64,000 nucleotides of DNA from Parvularcula mediterranea (GCF_013085255.1 NZ_JABFCX010000002.1:1602501-1666500); one strand, 5' to 3'. Shown: positions 30,219 through 40,924, numbered from the stretch's first letter. Translations and numbers: made by a program. Notes: generated from the sequence alone by a model not told the origin.

Positions 30219-31093
30219 GCTGTCTTTCTGATGGTGAGGATGAGAACCGGCCAGCGTTCAGTGCCGCGGACATCGCGGAGCTTAAAGCCGTTCTCTTCGT
30301 AGACGGATTGAACAGAAGCCATCTGCTCATCAAGAAGGCCCGCAAGGATCACGGTCGCGTTGTCCGCAGCGACAGCTGCGATGTCTGGCGACAGCTCCTT
30401 CAGCGGGCCAGCGAGGATGTTAGCGAAGATGAGGTCGTAGGGGGCGTTGTCCTGAATGAGAGGACTGTCCGTACCCGCTGCGATCCCGAACCGGACACGG
30501 GGCGTGCCGTTGGTGGTCGCGTTCACTTCGGCGATGGCCACCGAAGGTTCGTCGATGTCGGTCGCGACAATCAGCGCTTCTTCGTAAAGGCGGCGCGCAG
30601 CGATGGCGAGGACGCCTGAGCCTGTGCCGATGTCGAGGACTTTCGTCGGCGCGGTGAGGAGATGGTCGAAGGCTTCGAGGCAACCTGCCGTGGTCGGATG
30701 ATGCCCGGTACCGAAGGCCTGGTTCGCTTCGATCTGAAGGGGAATCCCGTCGCGGCCCTCGATTTTGTCCGCGTCGTGACTGCCATAGAGGAGGAAGGGG
30801 CCTGCTTCGACGATGCCGAGCCCCTCGAGCGAATGGGCGACCCAGTCGCGGTCTTCCAGCTCTTCTTCCTCAGGCTTCGGCGTGCCTTCGGGAAGGATGG
30901 CGAGGATATCGCGGGAGATCTTGTCCTCCGTGTAGACGTGAAGCAGCCACGGGGCGTCTTCGGGCTCCGCGCTCGCATCATCGTCCCGCACGAGGGATAC
31001 GGCGTCCACGGAGGGCATGGCGACCTCGGTGAGGATCGTTTCAATCTGTTCGAGGAGGGCGCGGTCGCCGCTCCATGTCGTCTTCCAGATCAT
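30215..31093 (-). CDS. prmA: Ribosomal protein L11 methyltransferase
   Basis: 292 residues. It trimethylates L11. The N-terminal substrate-recognition domain is followed by [22 protein letters not shown] (SAM site) and the F-A-N-I-L-A-G-P-L motif IV. Its ATG overlaps the tyrS stop by four bases and its stop overlaps the rnd start. Confidence 0.95.
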   Translation of the reverse strand: MIWKTTWSGDRALLEQIETILTEVAMPSVDAVSLVRDDDASAEPEDAPWLLHVYTEDKISRDILAILPEGTPKPEEEELEDRDWVAHSLEGLGIVEAGPFLLYGSHDADKIEGRDGIPLQIEANQAFGTGHHPTTAGCLEAFDHLLTAPTKVLDIGTGSGVLAIAARRLYEEALIVATDIDEPSVAIAEVNATTNGTPRVRFGIAAGTDSPLIQDNAPYDLIFANILAGPLKELSPDIAAVAADNATVILAGLLDEQMASVQSVYEENGFKLRDVRGTERWPVLILTIRKTA

Positions 31094-32361
31094 GAGGCCA
31101 CCTTGACGAGGCCGTGCTTCTTCTTGCCGATGGAGAGTTTGATCGCGCCATCACGGAGGTCGTCCGTGGACAGAGGGCGTTCTTCCTTCAGAGCTTCGTC
31201 GTTCACCTTGAGGGCGCCAGCCTTAATGTGACGACGGCCTTCGCCGTTGCTCTTGATCAGGCCGAGCTCGCTGAAGGGGCCGAAGAGGGGCAGGCCCGCG
31301 GAAAGCTCCGCCTCGGAGGCGGTCACAGAGGGCAAGTCAGCGGATGCTGCGCCTTGCTCGAAGGTCTGGCGCGCGGTTTCGGCGGCCTCTTCCGCAGCCT
31401 GACGTCCGTGGAGGAGGGCTGTGGCTTCGGTCGCAAGGATCTTCTTCGCCTCGTTGATCTCGCCGCCTTCGAGGGTTTCGAGGCGCTGGACCTCATCGAT
31501 CGGGAGGAGCGTGAAGCGGCGCAGCATCGTGCCGACATCGGCATCGTCCGTGTTCCGCCAGAACTGCCAGTAGTCGTAGGGACTGAAACGCTCTGCGTTC
31601 AGCCAGACGGCGCCTTTCTCCGTCTTGCCCATTTTCTTGCCGCTGGCGGTGGTCAGGAGCGGCGTGGTCAGGCCAAAGGCGTGGAGCTGCTGGTCGTCGG
31701 TCGCGCCGACGCGGCGGATAAGTTCTACGCCATTGACAATGTTCCCCCACTGATCACTACCGCCCATCTGCAGGACGCAGCCGTAACGGCGCTGCAGCTC
31801 GAGGAAGTCGTAGGCCTGCATGAGCATGTAGTTGAATTCAAGGAACGTCATCGGTTGCTCGCGATCAAGGCGCAGCTTGACCGAGTCGAAGGTCAGCATG
31901 CGGTTGATCGTGAAGTGCACGCCGTAGTCGCGCAGGAACTGGACGTAGCCTAGCTCAGACAGCCACTCGTCATTGTTGACCATCATCGCATCGGATGGTC
32001 CGTCGCCAAAGGTCAGGAACGGGTCGAAGGCTTTCTTGATGCCTGCGATGTTCGCTTGAATGTCCGCATCTGAGAGAAGCTTACGCTGTTCGTCCTTGCC
32101 CGTCGGGTCACCGACCTTGGTCGTGCCGCCGCCCATCAGGACGATAGGCTTGTGCCCTGCCGCCTGCAGGTGGTGGAGCATCATAATCTGGACCAGCGAA
32201 CCCACATGAAGGCTGTCCGCCGTCGCATCGAAACCGATATAGGCCGACACAGGTCCCTTCAGCAACGCTTCGTCGAGCGCGCCAGGGTCCGTGGTCTGAT
32301 GAATGAAGCCGCGCTCCTCAAGGGTGCGCAGGAAGTCCGAACGAAAACCGGACGTGGTCAT
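31090..32361 (-). CDS. tyrS: Tyrosyl-tRNA synthetase
   Basis: 423 residues. Class I aminoacyl-tRNA synthetase charging tRNA-Tyr. [16 protein letters not shown] carries the HIGH-equivalent, [10 protein letters not shown] the tyrosine site, and K-K-M-G-K the KMSKS-like loop; an S4 RNA-binding tail closes it. AAGGATAG precedes the ATG. It follows the DUF885 gene by 12 bases. Confidence 0.97.
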   Translation of the reverse strand: MTTSGFRSDFLRTLEERGFIHQTTDPGALDEALLKGPVSAYIGFDATADSLHVGSLVQIMMLHHLQAAGHKPIVLMGGGTTKVGDPTGKDEQRKLLSDADIQANIAGIKKAFDPFLTFGDGPSDAMMVNNDEWLSELGYVQFLRDYGVHFTINRMLTFDSVKLRLDREQPMTFLEFNYMLMQAYDFLELQRRYGCVLQMGGSDQWGNIVNGVELIRRVGATDDQQLHAFGLTTPLLTTASGKKMGKTEKGAVWLNAERFSPYDYWQFWRNTDDADVGTMLRRFTLLPIDEVQRLETLEGGEINEAKKILATEATALLHGRQAAEEAAETARQTFEQGAASADLPSVTASEAELSAGLPLFGPFSELGLIKSNGEGRRHIKAGALKVNDEALKEERPLSTDDLRDGAIKLSIGKKKHGLVKVAS

Positions 32362-32373
32362 AGGTCTATCCTT

Positions 32374-34197
32374 CTAGCTACGCTCGCTCTCGATCCACCG
32401 GTCGATCTCCTTTTCGAGGAGGTCGAGGGGGAGGGGCCCCGTGCGCAGAATGGTGTCGTGGAAGCCGCGGACATCGAAATTCTCACCGAGTTCGGCCTTG
32501 GCCTTCTCGCGGAGTTCGATGATGCGCAGCATACCGATCTTGTAAGCGGTGGCCTGGCCGGGAAGGACGATGTAGCGCTCGATGGCCTTCACCGAGTCGC
32601 CGTCCGGGTTTGGCGTGTTCTCCTGGAGGTAGGCGATGGCCTCGTCCATCGTCCAGCCTTTGGCGTGAAGGCCCGTGTCGACCACGAGGCGCGCCGCGCG
32701 CCAAAGCTCCATCGCGAGGCGGCCGAAGTCCGAATAGGGATCTTCGTAGAAGCCGATTTCCTTGGGCAGAAGCTCTGAATAGAGGCCCCAGCCTTCCGTA
32801 TACGCTGTTGCGCTGCCGAAGCGGCGGAACATGGGCAGGCCCGTCTGCTCGATCTGTAGCGCACGCTGCATATGGTGGCCCGGGATCGCCTCGTGATAGA
32901 CGAGCGCCTCGAGCTGGTAGGTCGGCATATCCTCCATGCGCATCAGGTTCGCATAGAAGTAGCCGGGACGCGTGCCCTCTTCATCCGGCTGAGAGTAGAA
33001 GGCCTTGCCAGCGCTCCGCTCACGGAAGGGCTCGACGCGGCGGACTTCGACGGAGGCTTCAGGCTGGATCGTGAAGAGCTCGTCGATCTTCGGCCGGAAG
33101 CCTTCGATATAGTCGCGAGCCAGCTGCAGATAGGCCTCTCGACCTTCAGCGGTGTTCGGCAGGTAGAAGCGTTCGTCCGTGCGCATCGCGTCGAAGAACT
33201 CTTCGAGCGTACCTTCGAACCCGACGGTCGCCATGATGCCGCGCATCTCTTCATGGATACGTGCGACCTCGGCGAGGCCCGTCTCATGGATCTCGTCAGC
33301 TGTCAGATCGGTCGTGGTGTAGTTGGCGAGCAGAGCGGCGTAGAGCGCACCGTCTTCGTCAAAGCGGGTGACGCCGAGGTTTTCCTCGTCCGCCGTAAGC
33401 TCGGCCAGCGCATCGACGCGGGCTGCGAAGCGTTCATAGCCCTCTGTGTAGGGACCGAAGAGCGCCTGTTCGAGCTCGGCCTTCAGTGCGTCAGCATTCT
33501 CGAGCCCGGCTTCACCGACCTTCTCCGCAAAGTCGTCGCGAACGGCGTCGCCCGAGCGAGCGTTCCGCGCGGCCTCAGCGATCAGGGGATAGGAGAAGGA
33601 CGGAAGCGTCGCGCCAGCTTCCGCTCCGGCTTCTAGCTGCGAGGCGGCCTGGTCCAGCACCTCGTCCACCTTGCTGACCCGGGCGATGTACGCCTTCGCG
33701 TCGGCCTCGTTGTCGATCACGTGGTAGTTCGACAGGAACACCGGGATCGAGCTGTGAATGCCGCTGAACTGGCTGAGCGGATAGCGCTTCAGGCGGAAGG
33801 CATCGAGGGCGAGGCTGTTCTCGGACTGCGCGATGAACAGGTCGTAGTTGAGCTGACCTTCCGTGCTCAGAGCATCGCGGTTGATATCTTCGCGGAGAAC
33901 GGCGATCTGACGGCGCATGAGCTCCGCTTCCAGCTCGTCAGCCTCAGGCGTGCGCGGGGTCCACTGGTCGTAGTTGGTCTTGCGGCCGAGGCGCGTCTGA
34001 TACTCCGGGTCCAGCGCAACGCGGGCTTCCCAGAAGGCGTCCAGCATCTCCACCAGCCGGGCGTCTGCAGCCGCCATCTCCGCCGAGAACTCAGGCGGAG
34101 GCGGCGGTAGCTCGGTTGTTTCGGGGGCAGGGACGCTCCCCTGTCCGCAGGCGGCGAGGAGAGCGCAGAGCGCGGCGAGAGAGGTGGAGCGTCGCAT
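32374..34197 (-). CDS. DUF885-family lipoprotein, putative metallopeptidase
   Basis: 607 residues from the ATG at 34197 (GGGAC upstream), which opens a lipoprotein signal with L-A-A-C. A Pro-rich linker (about 30-40) leads to the long alpha-helical DUF885 domain, whose H-E-A-I-P-G-H-H signature is the predicted zinc motif. Homologues are annotated as putative envelope peptidases; the substrate is not known. Likely first in the operon with tyrS, prmA and rnd. The alternative start at 34209 lacks a ribosome binding site. Confidence 0.8.
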   Translation of the reverse strand: MRRSTSLAALCALLAACGQGSVPAPETTELPPPPPEFSAEMAAADARLVEMLDAFWEARVALDPEYQTRLGRKTNYDQWTPRTPEADELEAELMRRQIAVLREDINRDALSTEGQLNYDLFIAQSENSLALDAFRLKRYPLSQFSGIHSSIPVFLSNYHVIDNEADAKAYIARVSKVDEVLDQAASQLEAGAEAGATLPSFSYPLIAEAARNARSGDAVRDDFAEKVGEAGLENADALKAELEQALFGPYTEGYERFAARVDALAELTADEENLGVTRFDEDGALYAALLANYTTTDLTADEIHETGLAEVARIHEEMRGIMATVGFEGTLEEFFDAMRTDERFYLPNTAEGREAYLQLARDYIEGFRPKIDELFTIQPEASVEVRRVEPFRERSAGKAFYSQPDEEGTRPGYFYANLMRMEDMPTYQLEALVYHEAIPGHHMQRALQIEQTGLPMFRRFGSATAYTEGWGLYSELLPKEIGFYEDPYSDFGRLAMELWRAARLVVDTGLHAKGWTMDEAIAYLQENTPNPDGDSVKAIERYIVLPGQATAYKIGMLRIIELREKAKAELGENFDVRGFHDTILRTGPLPLDLLEKEIDRWIESERS

Positions 34198-34220
34198 ACC
34201 CTGTCCCATAGAAGAGCCGT

Positions 34221-37169
34221 TTACTCCGCAGCCTGACCGGTCTGCATTTCCGGGCGGCCGTGGCAGTGCTTGAACTTCTTGCCCGAGCCGCATGGGCAGG
34301 GCGCATTGCGGCTGACCCGGCCCCACGTGGAGGGGTCGTCCTGCCGCACTTCCTGGCTCATCCTCTGGGCACGGATCGATGAAGCGCCGACCGCCTGGCC
34401 GTAGCCGCGGCGGGGAGCTTCAGGATTGCCGTGGCCAGCGTCATTGATGCCGGTCGTCGCGTCGATATGCTCCTCACGGAGCTTCGACGGGTCGAGCGCG
34501 CCTTTCTGCTGGAGCTCCGCGATGAGGCGCTTGGCTTCTTCGACATCGAGCTGCGGGGCCTCCGGCTGACGGATCTGCACGTGGAAGAGGCTGCGCGTCA
34601 CGTCGCGGCGCAGGCCGTCGAGCAGGAACTGGAAGAGCGCGAAGGCCTCGGTCTTGAACTCGTTCAGCGGGTCACGCTGGCCGACGCCGCGCAGGCCGAC
34701 GATTGAGCGGAGCTGGTCAAGCTGCTGCAGGTGCTCGCGCCAGTTCTTGTCGATGGTCTGGAGGAGAATGGCCTTCTCGACCCGGCGAGCGTTTTCCTCA
34801 CCGAATTCAGCCGTCTTCTCTGCCCATTTTTTCTCGGCAGCTTCGCGCACGCGCTCAGCGATCTCATCGTCGGCAACGCCTTCTTCGGCGGCCCAGTCCT
34901 GAACCGGCAGGTCGAGGCCGAGCACCTCGATCAGGTCCTCGCGCAGGCCGTCCGTGTCCCATTGCTCTGCATACGAACGCTCGGGGATGAAGGTGCGGAC
35001 GATGTCGTCAATGATCGTCTCGCGCATGTCCGCGACAATGTCAGCGACATCGTCCGTATCCATGAACTCGATACGCTGCTCGAAGATCGCCTTGCGCTGG
35101 TCGTTCATCACGTCGTCATATTTGAGGACGTTCTTACGGATGTCGAAGTTGCGCTGCTCGATCTTCTTCTGGGCGTTCTCGACAGCCTTGGTGAACCAGG
35201 GGTGCTCGATCGATTCGTCAGGCTTGATTCCGAAGCGCTTCAGCATCTTCTCCATACCGGAGCCGAAAATGCGCATCAGATCGTCTTCGAGGGAGAGGTA
35301 GAACTTGGTCGTCCCCGGGTCGCCCTGACGGCCTGAGCGGCCGCGCAGCTGGTTGTCGATCCGGCGGCTTTCGTGACGCTCCGTAGCCAGAACGTAGAGG
35401 CCGCCTGCTTCAAGAGCCTTCTGTTTCTGATCAGCGATCTTCGCCTCGATTTCGGCACGCTTGCGGGCGATGGTTTCTGCGTCGTCCTCGTCGGTGAGGT
35501 GCTGGACGATCTCCATGTCGACCGAGCCACCGAGCTGAATGTCCGTACCCCGACCAGCCATGTTGGTGGCGATGGTCACGGCGCCGGGCTCGCCTGCCTT
35601 CGCGACGATCTCGGCTTCCTGTTCGTGGAAGCGGGCGTTGAGAACGCTGTGCGGGACAGGGATCGGCCGGCGTGCCATGGCCTCGACTTCGCCTGCCAGC
35701 TTGACCAGCTCTTCCTTCGCTTCGACTTCCTTGTCCTTCAGGTTATCAGCCTGCTGACGGAGATCGGCGGCGACGTCTTTCCAGAACTTCTTGTCGGAAA
35801 GCAGTTGCGAGAGGTACTCGGACTTCTCGATCGAAACCGTGCCGACGAGCACCGGCTGTCCCTTGAGGTGGCAGCGCGCGATCTCCTTGGCGATGGCGCG
35901 GTACTTCTCCGCTGCCGACATGTAGAGCTCGTCGTCGAAGTCTTCGCGGGCGATGGGGCGATTGGTCGGGATTTCGTAGACATCGAGCTTGTAGATGTCC
36001 TGAAACTCGCCTTCCTCCGTGATCGCTGTACCGGTCATGCCGGAAAGCTTCTTGTACAGACGGAAATAGTTCTGGAACGTGATCGAGGCCATCGTCACGT
36101 TTTCAGGTTTGATATCGACGCCTTCCTTGGCCTCGACAGCCTGGTGCAGGCCATCGGACCAGCGACGGCCATCCATCATGCGGCCGGTGAACTCGTCGAT
36201 GATGACGACCTTGCCGTCCTTGACGATGTAGTCCTTGTCTCGCGTGAACATCTTGTGCGCACGCAGAGCATTCTGGACGTGGTGGACGACCGAGACGTTC
36301 TCGGCCTCGTATAGCGCTTCGCCCTGCAGAAGGTCGGCCTCGCGGAGGAGGTCTTCCATCCGCTCATTGCCTTCCTCGGTGAGGATGATCGTGCGCTTCT
36401 TCTCGTCGATCTCGTAGTCTTCTTCCTCGAGCTGAGGGATCAGCTTGTCGACCGCGATGTAGAGCTCGGACTTGTCGTCCGTCGGTCCACTGATGATCAG
36501 CGGCGTCCGTGCTTCGTCGATCAGGATCGAGTCCACTTCGTCGACGATGGCGTAGGCGTGGCCGCGTTGGACCATCTCTTCCTTCGTCTGCTTCATGTTA
36601 TCGCGCAGATAATCGAAGCCGAGCTCGTTGTTCGTCGCGTAGGTGATATCGCAGGCGTAGGCCTCACGGCGCTGGTTGTCGTCGAGCTCGTTGGCGATGA
36701 CGCCGGTGGTCATGCCAAGCTGGGCGAAGACCTTGCCCATCCATTCCGCGTCACGCTTGGCGAGGTAGTCGTTGACGGTGACGACGTGGACGCCTTCGCC
36801 GGTCAACGCGTTGAGGTAGGCGGGCAGGGTGGCGACAAGCGTCTTGCCCTCACCGGTCTTCATCTCGGAGATGTTGCCGCCATTGAGGACCATGCCGCCG
36901 ACGAGCTGCACGTCATAGGGGCGAAGGCCGAGGGCGCGCTGGGCGGCCTCACGGACCAGGGCGAACGCTTCATCGAGGAGCTGGTCGAGGGTCTCGCCGT
37001 CCTTAAAGCGTTGCTTGAACTCCTCAGTCTTGGCGATAATTGCCTCGTCCGAGAGGGCCTGCATCTCCTCTTCGAGACCGCCGATCTTTTTCGCGCGCTT
37101 CATCATCGGCTTCAGACGCCTGTCGTTGGCGGAGCCGAAGATGCGCTGCGCGAGCGATTTTTTTGCCAT
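34221..37169 (-). CDS. secA: Preprotein translocase ATPase SecA
   Basis: 982 residues, slightly long for SecA. The motor of Sec-dependent export. Walker A is M-K-T-G-E-G-K-T (103-110); [11 protein letters not shown] is motif [11 protein letters not shown] and [10 protein letters not shown] complete the ATPase. The C-terminus has the [13 protein letters not shown] zinc tail that binds SecB. Start at 37169 chosen for the standard K-K-S-L-A-Q-R-I-F opening. Divergent from the peptidyl-prolyl isomerase across 237 bp. Confidence 0.97.
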   Translation of the reverse strand: MAKKSLAQRIFGSANDRRLKPMMKRAKKIGGLEEEMQALSDEAIIAKTEEFKQRFKDGETLDQLLDEAFALVREAAQRALGLRPYDVQLVGGMVLNGGNISEMKTGEGKTLVATLPAYLNALTGEGVHVVTVNDYLAKRDAEWMGKVFAQLGMTTGVIANELDDNQRREAYACDITYATNNELGFDYLRDNMKQTKEEMVQRGHAYAIVDEVDSILIDEARTPLIISGPTDDKSELYIAVDKLIPQLEEEDYEIDEKKRTIILTEEGNERMEDLLREADLLQGEALYEAENVSVVHHVQNALRAHKMFTRDKDYIVKDGKVVIIDEFTGRMMDGRRWSDGLHQAVEAKEGVDIKPENVTMASITFQNYFRLYKKLSGMTGTAITEEGEFQDIYKLDVYEIPTNRPIAREDFDDELYMSAAEKYRAIAKEIARCHLKGQPVLVGTVSIEKSEYLSQLLSDKKFWKDVAADLRQQADNLKDKEVEAKEELVKLAGEVEAMARRPIPVPHSVLNARFHEQEAEIVAKAGEPGAVTIATNMAGRGTDIQLGGSVDMEIVQHLTDEDDAETIARKRAEIEAKIADQKQKALEAGGLYVLATERHESRRIDNQLRGRSGRQGDPGTTKFYLSLEDDLMRIFGSGMEKMLKRFGIKPDESIEHPWFTKAVENAQKKIEQRNFDIRKNVLKYDDVMNDQRKAIFEQRIEFMDTDDVADIVADMRETIIDDIVRTFIPERSYAEQWDTDGLREDLIEVLGLDLPVQDWAAEEGVADDEIAERVREAAEKKWAEKTAEFGEENARRVEKAILLQTIDKNWREHLQQLDQLRSIVGLRGVGQRDPLNEFKTEAFALFQFLLDGLRRDVTRSLFHVQIRQPEAPQLDVEEAKRLIAELQQKGALDPSKLREEHIDATTGINDAGHGNPEAPRRGYGQAVGASSIRAQRMSQEVRQDDPSTWGRVSRNAPCPCGSGKKFKHCHGRPEMQTGQAAE

Positions 37170-37362
37170 TATTCCAAGCCTTTTCGAACTTTTCACGTTG
37201 CCCGCCACCGGCGTGCTGGGCGCACGAACAAGGGTCCGCGCCCGGCGGCTGCTGGGGGCTTTCGCAGATAGGTAGGTCCCGCCGCCGCTGTCAAATGGAG
37301 AGGTGTCTGGACAGTTGGCACTTGTCTCGCACTGGAGAATTCGTCACTGGCGTTCTCAACCC

Positions 37363-37378
37363 TTAATGACCAGTTAAC
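37363..37378 (+). promoter_or_regulatory. CtrA-type binding site
   Basis: TTAATGACCAGTTAAC matches TTAA-N7-TTAAC exactly, the consensus for the alphaproteobacterial cell-cycle regulator CtrA. It lies 29 bases before the isomerase ATG and 194 bases before secA. Confidence 0.65.
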
Positions 37379-37406
37379 GGGGACGACCAGGGGGACGGAG
37401 ACAAAT

Positions 37407-38417
37407 ATGACGCAACTTTCCTCTAAAGCGGGCGTGGGGGCGCCTTCTTCGCTGGGTTTCCAGGCGAAGGTGATGGGATCGTTCCTGCGTGATTTCGATG
37501 CGCGCACGGCTCTGCGGGCCATTTTCTGCGGGGTTCTGGTGAGTGCAGCCGCTGCGGAAGCTATCCGTTTCGGTGTCGTGGAGCGCCCGCTGTCGCTCTA
37601 CGCCAACTATGAAGAAGTCGATCCCGTCGTGGCCCGTGTGGGTGACGATGTGCTCCGCGTTTCGGATGCCATGGCCCACGCCATGTACACCGGCGTTGAT
37701 GCCGAGACCGCCGCGGATGTCCCGAAACTGATCGCCACCGGCACCGTTGAGGATGCTGTGGACCATCTCGCTCTGGCACAGATGGCGCGCGATGCAGGTA
37801 TCGCTGATGCCCTCGAGATCCGCGCTGCCGTTGCGCTGGCTGAGCGCCAGATCCTCGCTGAGGCGTTCCTCGACACCATTGCCCGCGATGCTGCGTCGGA
37901 AGACAAGATCGTCGCTCGCTACGAGGCTGAGAAAGCCACGCTCGAGCGCGACAGCCTGATGCGCCTTTCCAAGATCGTCGTGGAAACGGAAGACGAGGCG
38001 AAAGCCCTCGCTGCCCGTTTGCCGCGCGCCAACTTCGCAACCCTCGCCAAGCAGAAGTCGCTGCACCGCCAGACCGGCGAGAATGGCGGCGCCATGGAAG
38101 AGCGTCAGATCGCTGAGCTTGGTCCTGAGCTGACCGAAGCCCTCGCGACCCTGCCGATCGGCGGCGTGACCGAGCCGGTTCAGACCGAAGAAGGCTGGAC
38201 CCTCGTGAAACTCGAAAGCCGCCGCACCCTGCGTCTGGCTCCGCTTTCGGAGCGCCGTGAGGCGATTGCCAAGGCTCTCCGCGAGGAAGCCATTGCCGCT
38301 GCGATGGACAAGTCCCGCGACGAGTTTCCGACTCAGGTGCGGTCCGCCGAAGCGATCATCGAAGCTGCGCCGGACTTCCCGGCTGGCATGATCGCCGCTG
38401 CCCGCATCAAGAACTGA
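37407..38417 (+). CDS. PpiC/SurA-type peptidyl-prolyl isomerase, membrane-anchored
   Basis: 336 residues, GGAG upstream of the ATG. One N-terminal hydrophobic segment (about 37-54, after a basic, cytoplasmic-looking stretch) suggests an uncleaved anchor. A SurA-like helical N-domain follows, then a parvulin domain at about 170-290 (L-M-R-L-S-K-I-V-V-E-T-E-D-E-A, L-G-P-E-L-T-E-A-L). It probably folds exported proteins, fitting its place opposite secA. Confidence 0.85.
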   Translation: MTQLSSKAGVGAPSSLGFQAKVMGSFLRDFDARTALRAIFCGVLVSAAAAEAIRFGVVERPLSLYANYEEVDPVVARVGDDVLRVSDAMAHAMYTGVDAETAADVPKLIATGTVEDAVDHLALAQMARDAGIADALEIRAAVALAERQILAEAFLDTIARDAASEDKIVARYEAEKATLERDSLMRLSKIVVETEDEAKALAARLPRANFATLAKQKSLHRQTGENGGAMEERQIAELGPELTEALATLPIGGVTEPVQTEEGWTLVKLESRRTLRLAPLSERREAIAKALREEAIAAAMDKSRDEFPTQVRSAEAIIEAAPDFPAGMIAAARIKN

Positions 38418-38427
38418 ACAGCGAGGC

Positions 38428-38811
38428 GTGCTGGTCGTCTCCGCCTGCGCGCTCATTGACCGCGCAGGCCAGGTCCTCCTGACACAACGACCTCCCGGCA
38501 AGGCCCATCAGGGCCTCTGGGAATTCCCCGGCGGCAAGGTCGAGGAGGGCGAAGACCCTGCCGAGGCTCTGATCCGCGAACTCCGAGAGGAGCTGGGGAT
38601 CGACACGCAGACGAGCTGTCTGGCGCCGCTGGCGTTCAATGCGGTCGATGACCTGCTGCTGCTTCTCTTCGTGTGCAGGAAGTACAAGGGCATCCCAGCC
38701 CCGCTCGAAGGGCAGGGGCTTGCTTGGACCGCGCCGGGGGATCTCTTGAGCGCCGACCTCGTCCCCGCTGACATACCGTTGGCCGCTGCTGTCCGCGACT
38801 TGCTGAGCTAG
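38428..38811 (+). CDS. NUDIX hydrolase, MutT-type (8-oxo-dGTP diphosphatase)
   Basis: 127 residues from a GTG at 38428. The NUDIX box is G-G-K-V-E-E-G-E-x5-A-L-x-R-E-L-x-E-E-L-G, complete, preceded by L-W-E-F-P. MutT removes oxidised dGTP. Short spacing (10 bp) from the isomerase suggests an operon. Followed by repeat copy B. Confidence 0.85.
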   Translation: MLVVSACALIDRAGQVLLTQRPPGKAHQGLWEFPGGKVEEGEDPAEALIRELREELGIDTQTSCLAPLAFNAVDDLLLLLFVCRKYKGIPAPLEGQGLAWTAPGDLLSADLVPADIPLAAAVRDLLS

Positions 38812-38829
38812 CAGTCGGCGCGGCCTCTA

Positions 38830-38951
38830 CCTCTCCCTCCGGGAGAGGTCGAAATCTGCAGATTTCGGGTGAGGGCAGGCTACGTTCCGCCTCGAATTCC
38901 CTCACCCGAAGCCTTCCGCAGGAAGCCTTCGACCTCTCCCCGAGGGAGAGG
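38830..38951. repeat. Dispersed CCTCTCCC...GGGAGAGG repeat, copy B
   Basis: Same arms as copies A and C, orientation of copy C: CCTCTCCC-TCC-GGGAGAGG then GTCGAAATCT and GATTTCGGGTGAGGG, ending with a second such hairpin. It fills the gap between convergent genes. Confidence 0.85.
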
Positions 38952-38956
38952 TGAAA

Positions 38957-39823
38957 TCACTCATCCTGCATCCGTTGCACCGCATCGGCGAGCGATGCCT
39001 TCGCACTTCCTGGCTTCAGAGGCTTGGGCTGGCTCGGATGGGGCGTCCATCCTGTGAGCACGCCGAACTCGAAGAGTGTTTCCTGACCTTCCAGCTCCGC
39101 CATGGCCGTTGCCAGCACATCCCGCCTCAATGGCGGCCCCGGCTTCTTCAGCGCCAGCGTCTCCCCCATGCCACGAAGATCCTTGAGCAGCGTCAGTGGC
39201 TGGCGATACCGGACCTTCACCGGCTGCACGTCGACCACTGGGAGGGCGAATCCTGCGCGTTGGAGGAGGGCTCCTGCGTCCTTGATCTGCACGAAAGGCG
39301 CAACGCGGGGCGCGACCCCTCCGGTCAGCGCAGCCTCGGCGTTTCGCAGGGCTTGCCTCAGGCCCATCAGCGTCTGCTCCGCCGGGAAGCTGCCGATGAA
39401 GAGGCCGTCGGGCTCTAGCACCCGCCGCGCCTCCATGAGCGCGCCGGGGAGATCATCCTCAGCGTGGAGGCTCATCAGCGAGACCACGAGGTCGAAGCTG
39501 TCGTCCTCAAAGGGCAAGGCTGTCGCGCTCGCCTCGATGGGATCAGCTGCCCCGCGTGCGTTGAGGAAGGCGCCGCTCTCGCCAGCGATCGTCACCTTCC
39601 CAACGTCGGCTGCATCGGTCAGCAGCTCTGCCAGAAGCGGTGCCGCCGGACCGTAGAACAGCGCATTTTCGAACCGCTTCTGCACCGTCTCCAGACGGTC
39701 GAGAGCATCCTCGGCCACGCGGCGGTGGAGGAAGTCATGCTCAGAAAAGTTGCGTGCCGCACGGGTTAGGCGCAGCTTCCTCACGTGGGGCGCGAAGACT
39801 GAGGGCGGCTTTTGATGGACCAT
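38957..39823 (-). CDS. BioC/NDUFAF5-like SAM-dependent methyltransferase
   Basis: 288 residues from the ATG at 39823. The first part (F-A-P-H-V-R-K-L-R-L-T-R-A-A-R-N-F) and D-F-L-H-R-R-V-A are typical of bacterial homologues of NDUFAF5, a complex I assembly protein; A-T-A-L-P-F-E-D-D-S-F-D-L-V-V-S-L is methyltransferase motif II. The GxGxG motif is weak (T-I-A-G-E-S-G-A-F-L), so activity may differ from classical methylation. Its start overlaps head-to-head with comF. Confidence 0.75.
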   Translation of the reverse strand: MVHQKPPSVFAPHVRKLRLTRAARNFSEHDFLHRRVAEDALDRLETVQKRFENALFYGPAAPLLAELLTDAADVGKVTIAGESGAFLNARGAADPIEASATALPFEDDSFDLVVSLMSLHAEDDLPGALMEARRVLEPDGLFIGSFPAEQTLMGLRQALRNAEAALTGGVAPRVAPFVQIKDAGALLQRAGFALPVVDVQPVKVRYRQPLTLLKDLRGMGETLALKKPGPPLRRDVLATAMAELEGQETLFEFGVLTGWTPHPSQPKPLKPGSAKASLADAVQRMQDE

Positions 39824-40654
39824 CGGGGCGCTGTTCCTCTGGGGCTCTCCGCCATTTGGCAGAGATTGAGCCTGCGCCAAGCCCTTGGCCGCTCTAAGCG
39901 ACTGAGTGAAGCGCTTCTCTTCCCCGCGTCGTGCCCCCTGACCGGCGAACCCTTGGCCGACGCAGGTGAGTTTTCTGCTGAGGGCTGGGCCAAGCTGGAG
40001 CATAGCTCAGACAGAGGGTGCACCCTCTGCGGCGGTCCTGTCCCGGCGGAGCGCGATGGCCCCCTTTGCGGGCCCTGCGCGGCGCCCGACCGCTATCCCC
40101 GGAACCTTTGCGGTAAGGGGCGGCTCGACCGGCTCAGGAGCGGCGTGGTCTATGGCGAGGCCGTCGCGAAGCTGATCCTTGAGCTCAAATATGCCGACCG
40201 GCACGACGTTGCGGCCCCGCTCGCTGCACTCCTGAGGCAGGCGGTGACAGAGCTCGATCCACCGAAAGACGCCATCCTCGTCCCCGTTCCCCTGCACCCG
40301 CAAAGGCTGCGGCAGCGCCGCTATAACCAGGCGCTGGTCCTCGCACGGGCGCTCGGCAAACGCTCAGGCCACCTGGTCGAGGCCGAATTCCTCTTCCGGC
40401 GAAAGGCGACGCCGCAGCAGAAGGGCCTCGGCTTCGACGCCCGCTTCCGCAACCTGACCGGCGCTTTCGAGGCGAGCGATAGAGCGAAGGGCCGGAACAT
40501 CGTCATCGTCGACGATGTTCTCACCTCGGGAGCGACCCTTGTCGGCTGCGCCCGCGCGCTGAGGCGCAATGGTGCGCGATCTGTGATGGCTGTAACCGTT
40601 GCGAGGGTTTTCCCGGATAGCAAAGACGCTCAAGTGGAGCTGCCCGAGATCTAG
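39815..40654 (+). CDS. ComF-family phosphoribosyltransferase-like protein
   Basis: 279 residues. The N-terminal zinc finger has C-T-L-C-G-G and C-G-P-C; the PRT fold carries V-P-V-P-L-H, R-R-Y-N-Q-A-L, and the PRPP loop I-V-I-V-D-D-V-L-T-S-G-A-T. ComF supports DNA uptake in competent bacteria; its role elsewhere is unclear. The ATG at 39815 overlaps the divergent methyltransferase start by nine bases; a TTG at 39866 just before the conserved start is an alternative. Confidence 0.85.
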   Translation: MDHRGAVPLGLSAIWQRLSLRQALGRSKRLSEALLFPASCPLTGEPLADAGEFSAEGWAKLEHSSDRGCTLCGGPVPAERDGPLCGPCAAPDRYPRNLCGKGRLDRLRSGVVYGEAVAKLILELKYADRHDVAAPLAALLRQAVTELDPPKDAILVPVPLHPQRLRQRRYNQALVLARALGKRSGHLVEAEFLFRRKATPQQKGLGFDARFRNLTGAFEASDRAKGRNIVIVDDVLTSGATLVGCARALRRNGARSVMAVTVARVFPDSKDAQVELPEI

Positions 40655-40664
40655 GAGACCGACC

Positions 40665-40922
40665 TTGGCCAAAGTGACCGTCTACACGAAGATGATGTGC
40701 CCCTACTGCATCCGCGCGCTCGATGTTCTGAAAAAGAAGGGCGCCGAGATCGAGGACATTCCGGCCGCCTTCGACAAGGCGAAGAAGCAGGAGATGATCG
40801 AGCGATCGGGAGGTCGCATGACCTTCCCGCAGATCTTCATCAATGATGAGCATATCGGCGGCTGCGACGACCTTCTCGCTCTCGACCGCGCAGGCAAGCT
40901 CGACGCAAAGCTCGCCGCCTAG
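40665..40922 (+). CDS. grxC: Glutaredoxin 3 (GrxC)
   Basis: 85 residues from a TTG at 40665 (AGGAG seven bases upstream; first sense codon GCC). Dithiol site C-P-Y-C, T-F-P-Q-I-F-I cis-Pro motif and G-G-C-D-D-L. Reduces disulfides and glutathionylated proteins. Between comF and the nitrilase gene with 10-bp and 2-bp gaps, so an operon. Confidence 0.9.
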   Translation: MAKVTVYTKMMCPYCIRALDVLKKKGAEIEDIPAAFDKAKKQEMIERSGGRMTFPQIFINDEHIGGCDDLLALDRAGKLDAKLAA

Positions 40923-40924
40923 GC

